Shown: in pieces, positions 63,034-64,000 of the stretch
How positions within the stretch are numbered: the first letter of the stretch is position 1
Layout: each line of letters begins with the position of its first letter
Assembly (NCBI RefSeq): GCF_017848315.1
Contig: NZ_JAFKEC010000011.1
Coordinates: 1 to 64,000 of the forward strand
Direction of reading: 5' to 3'
Length of the DNA stretch: 64,000 nucleotides
Source of the DNA: Pseudomonas palmensis
GTDB lineage: Bacteria > Pseudomonadota > Gammaproteobacteria > Pseudomonadales > Pseudomonadaceae
Position numbers and translations under genes: made by a program
Notes under the pieces: generated by a model
Databases searched by the model: none
Seen by the model: the letters and a program-made list of their open reading frames with translations, nothing else
What the model was told of the DNA's origin: nothing

Positions 63034-64000
63034 TTAGATCATTTCTTCGGCGCCCTTGCCGCCAAGCACGATCTCGCCGGCTTCGGCCATGCGCCGGGCA
63101 ATGGTGAGGATCTCTTTCTGCGCCGTTTCCACGTCGCTGACCCGCACCGGGCCCTTGGCCTCGAGGTCGTCACGCAGCAGCTCGGAAGCCCGCTTGGACA
63201 TGTTCTTGAAGATCTTGTCCTTGACCTTCTCGTCGGCGCCCTTGAGCGATACCACCAGCACGTCCGAGGACACTTCGCGCAACAGCGCCTGGATACCGCG
63301 GTCGTCGACATCGGCCAGGTTGTTGAAGACGAACATGAGGTCTTCGATCTGCTCGGACAGCTCGCCGTCGACGTCGCGAATCGCGTCCATCAGCTGGCCT
63401 TCGACCGAACTGTCGAGGAAGTTCATGATGTCGGCCGCGCGCTTGATACCGCCCAGGGTGGTACGTGCCGCGTTGGAGTTGCCCGAGAACTGCTTCTCCA
63501 GAATCTGGTTGAGCTCCTTGAGCGCCGCCGGCTGCACGGTGTTGAGCGAGGAGACGCGCAGGATGATGTCCAGGCGCACCTTGTGATCGAAGTTGCCCAG
63601 CACCTCACCAGCCTGGTCGGGGTCCAGGTAGGCCACCACGATGGCCTGGATCTGCGGGTGCTCGTAGCGGATCACGTCGGCCACGGCACGCGGCTCCATC
63701 CACTTCAGGCTGTCCAGGCCGCTGGTGTTGCCACCCAGCAGGATGCGGTCGATCAGGCCGTTGGCCTTGTCCTCGCCCAGGGCCTGGGTGAGCATCTTGC
63801 GGATGTAGCCGTCGGAGCCGACACCCAGGCTGGTCTGGTCGCCGACGATCTCGACGAACTCGCTCATCACCTGCTCGACCTGTTCGCGATGGACGTTGCC
63901 CATCTGCGCCATGGCCACGCCGACCCGCTGCACTTCCTTGGGACCCATGTGGCGCAACACCTGCGCCGCATCGGTTTCACCCAGCGACAGCAGCAGGATG
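63034..64000 (-). CDS. fliG: Flagellar motor switch protein FliG (5' end outside the window)
   Basis: 321 residues are visible, beginning ILLLSLGETDAAQVLRHMG at the window edge and ending GGKGAEEMI. The ARM middle domain and the C-terminal torque helix with charged residues (DDRGIQALLREVSSDVLVVS, LKGADEKVKDKIFKNMSKRA) are present. It couples stator to rotor. Only about 15-20 N-terminal residues are missing. Confidence 0.97.
   Translation of the reverse strand, partial: ILLLSLGETDAAQVLRHMGPKEVQRVGVAMAQMGNVHREQVEQVMSEFVEIVGDQTSLGVGSDGYIRKMLTQALGEDKANGLIDRILLGGNTSGLDSLKWMEPRAVADVIRYEHPQIQAIVVAYLDPDQAGEVLGNFDHKVRLDIILRVSSLNTVQPAALKELNQILEKQFSGNSNAARTTLGGIKRAADIMNFLDSSVEGQLMDAIRDVDGELSEQIEDLMFVFNNLADVDDRGIQALLREVSSDVLVVSLKGADEKVKDKIFKNMSKRASELLRDDLEAKGPVRVSDVETAQKEILTIARRMAEAGEIVLGGKGAEEMI

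Overview
The window is chromosomal DNA from a high-GC gamma-proteobacterium, almost certainly a Pseudomonas of the P. putida group. The basis is gene content and order (gcl-hyi-glxR-ttuD-pyk; ccmABCDEFGHI; a continuous fliG-to-cheW flagellar/chemotaxis block), the strong GC3 bias, and several copies of a short REP-type palindrome containing TAGGAGCCGGCC, found in gaps between genes. No phage, insertion sequence, CRISPR array, tRNA or rRNA was recognised. No gene-free stretch exceeds 300 bp.

Layout. (1) 1-7430: end of a regulator-like gene, a divergent GlcG/HbpS-type gene, and the glyoxylate carboligase operon gcl-hyi-glxR-ttuD-pyk, which turns two glyoxylate into tartronate semialdehyde, glycerate, 2-phosphoglycerate and (through enolase and pyruvate kinase) pyruvate. 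Two identical TTGTATACAA palindromes lie in the divergent control region. (2) 7500-16870: transport and envelope genes: a urea transporter, a voltage-gated K+ channel with a C-terminal zinc ribbon, sulfate-binding protein, a large MscS channel, and a DUF2946 / TonB receptor / PepSY membrane protein set that looks like a metal or siderophore uptake unit. (3) 16880-27050: mixed housekeeping and accessory genes: an RlmI-like methyltransferase, two EamA exporters with divergent regulators (Lrp/AsnC and LysR), two tandem secreted paralogues, a membrane-anchored histidine phosphatase, two tandem lipoproteins, an FKBP isomerase, a GFA-family protein and a 2-hydroxyacid dehydrogenase. (4) 27099-34430 (minus): the complete cytochrome c maturation operon ccmABCDEFGHI, including the small ccmD (58 aa), plus a proline-rich lipoprotein at its end. 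(5) 34613-36516 (plus): a second FliK-like gene coupled to a stand-alone FlhB C-terminal domain. (6) 36542-64000 (minus): fliG(partial)-fliH-fliI-fliJ-hsbA-hsbR-hptB-fliK-fliL-M-N-O-P-Q-R-flhB-flhA-flhF-fleN-fliA-cheY-cheZ-cheA-cheB-motC-motD-parC-parP-cheW-DUF2802.

The flagellar block builds the C-ring, export gate and ATPase, the stator MotCD, sigma-28, the numerical and positional regulators FleN and FlhF, and the chemosensory core with its polar localisers ParC/ParP. Three good sigma-54 (GG-N10-GC) promoters are visible, ahead of fliK, fliL and flhA, as expected for FleQ/RpoN control.

The most unusual items are four tandem ITDxEFExLLDxLHGKG-type repeats in the CheA linker, which resemble the CheY-binding N-terminus of FliM; the FliK2/FlhB-CC pair; the HsbA-HsbR-HptB switch sitting inside the fli operon; the zinc-ribbon K+ channel; and two pairs of uncharacterised tandem exported proteins. 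I found no clear evidence of a wholly new multi-gene system. Most of the window is conserved Pseudomonas core.
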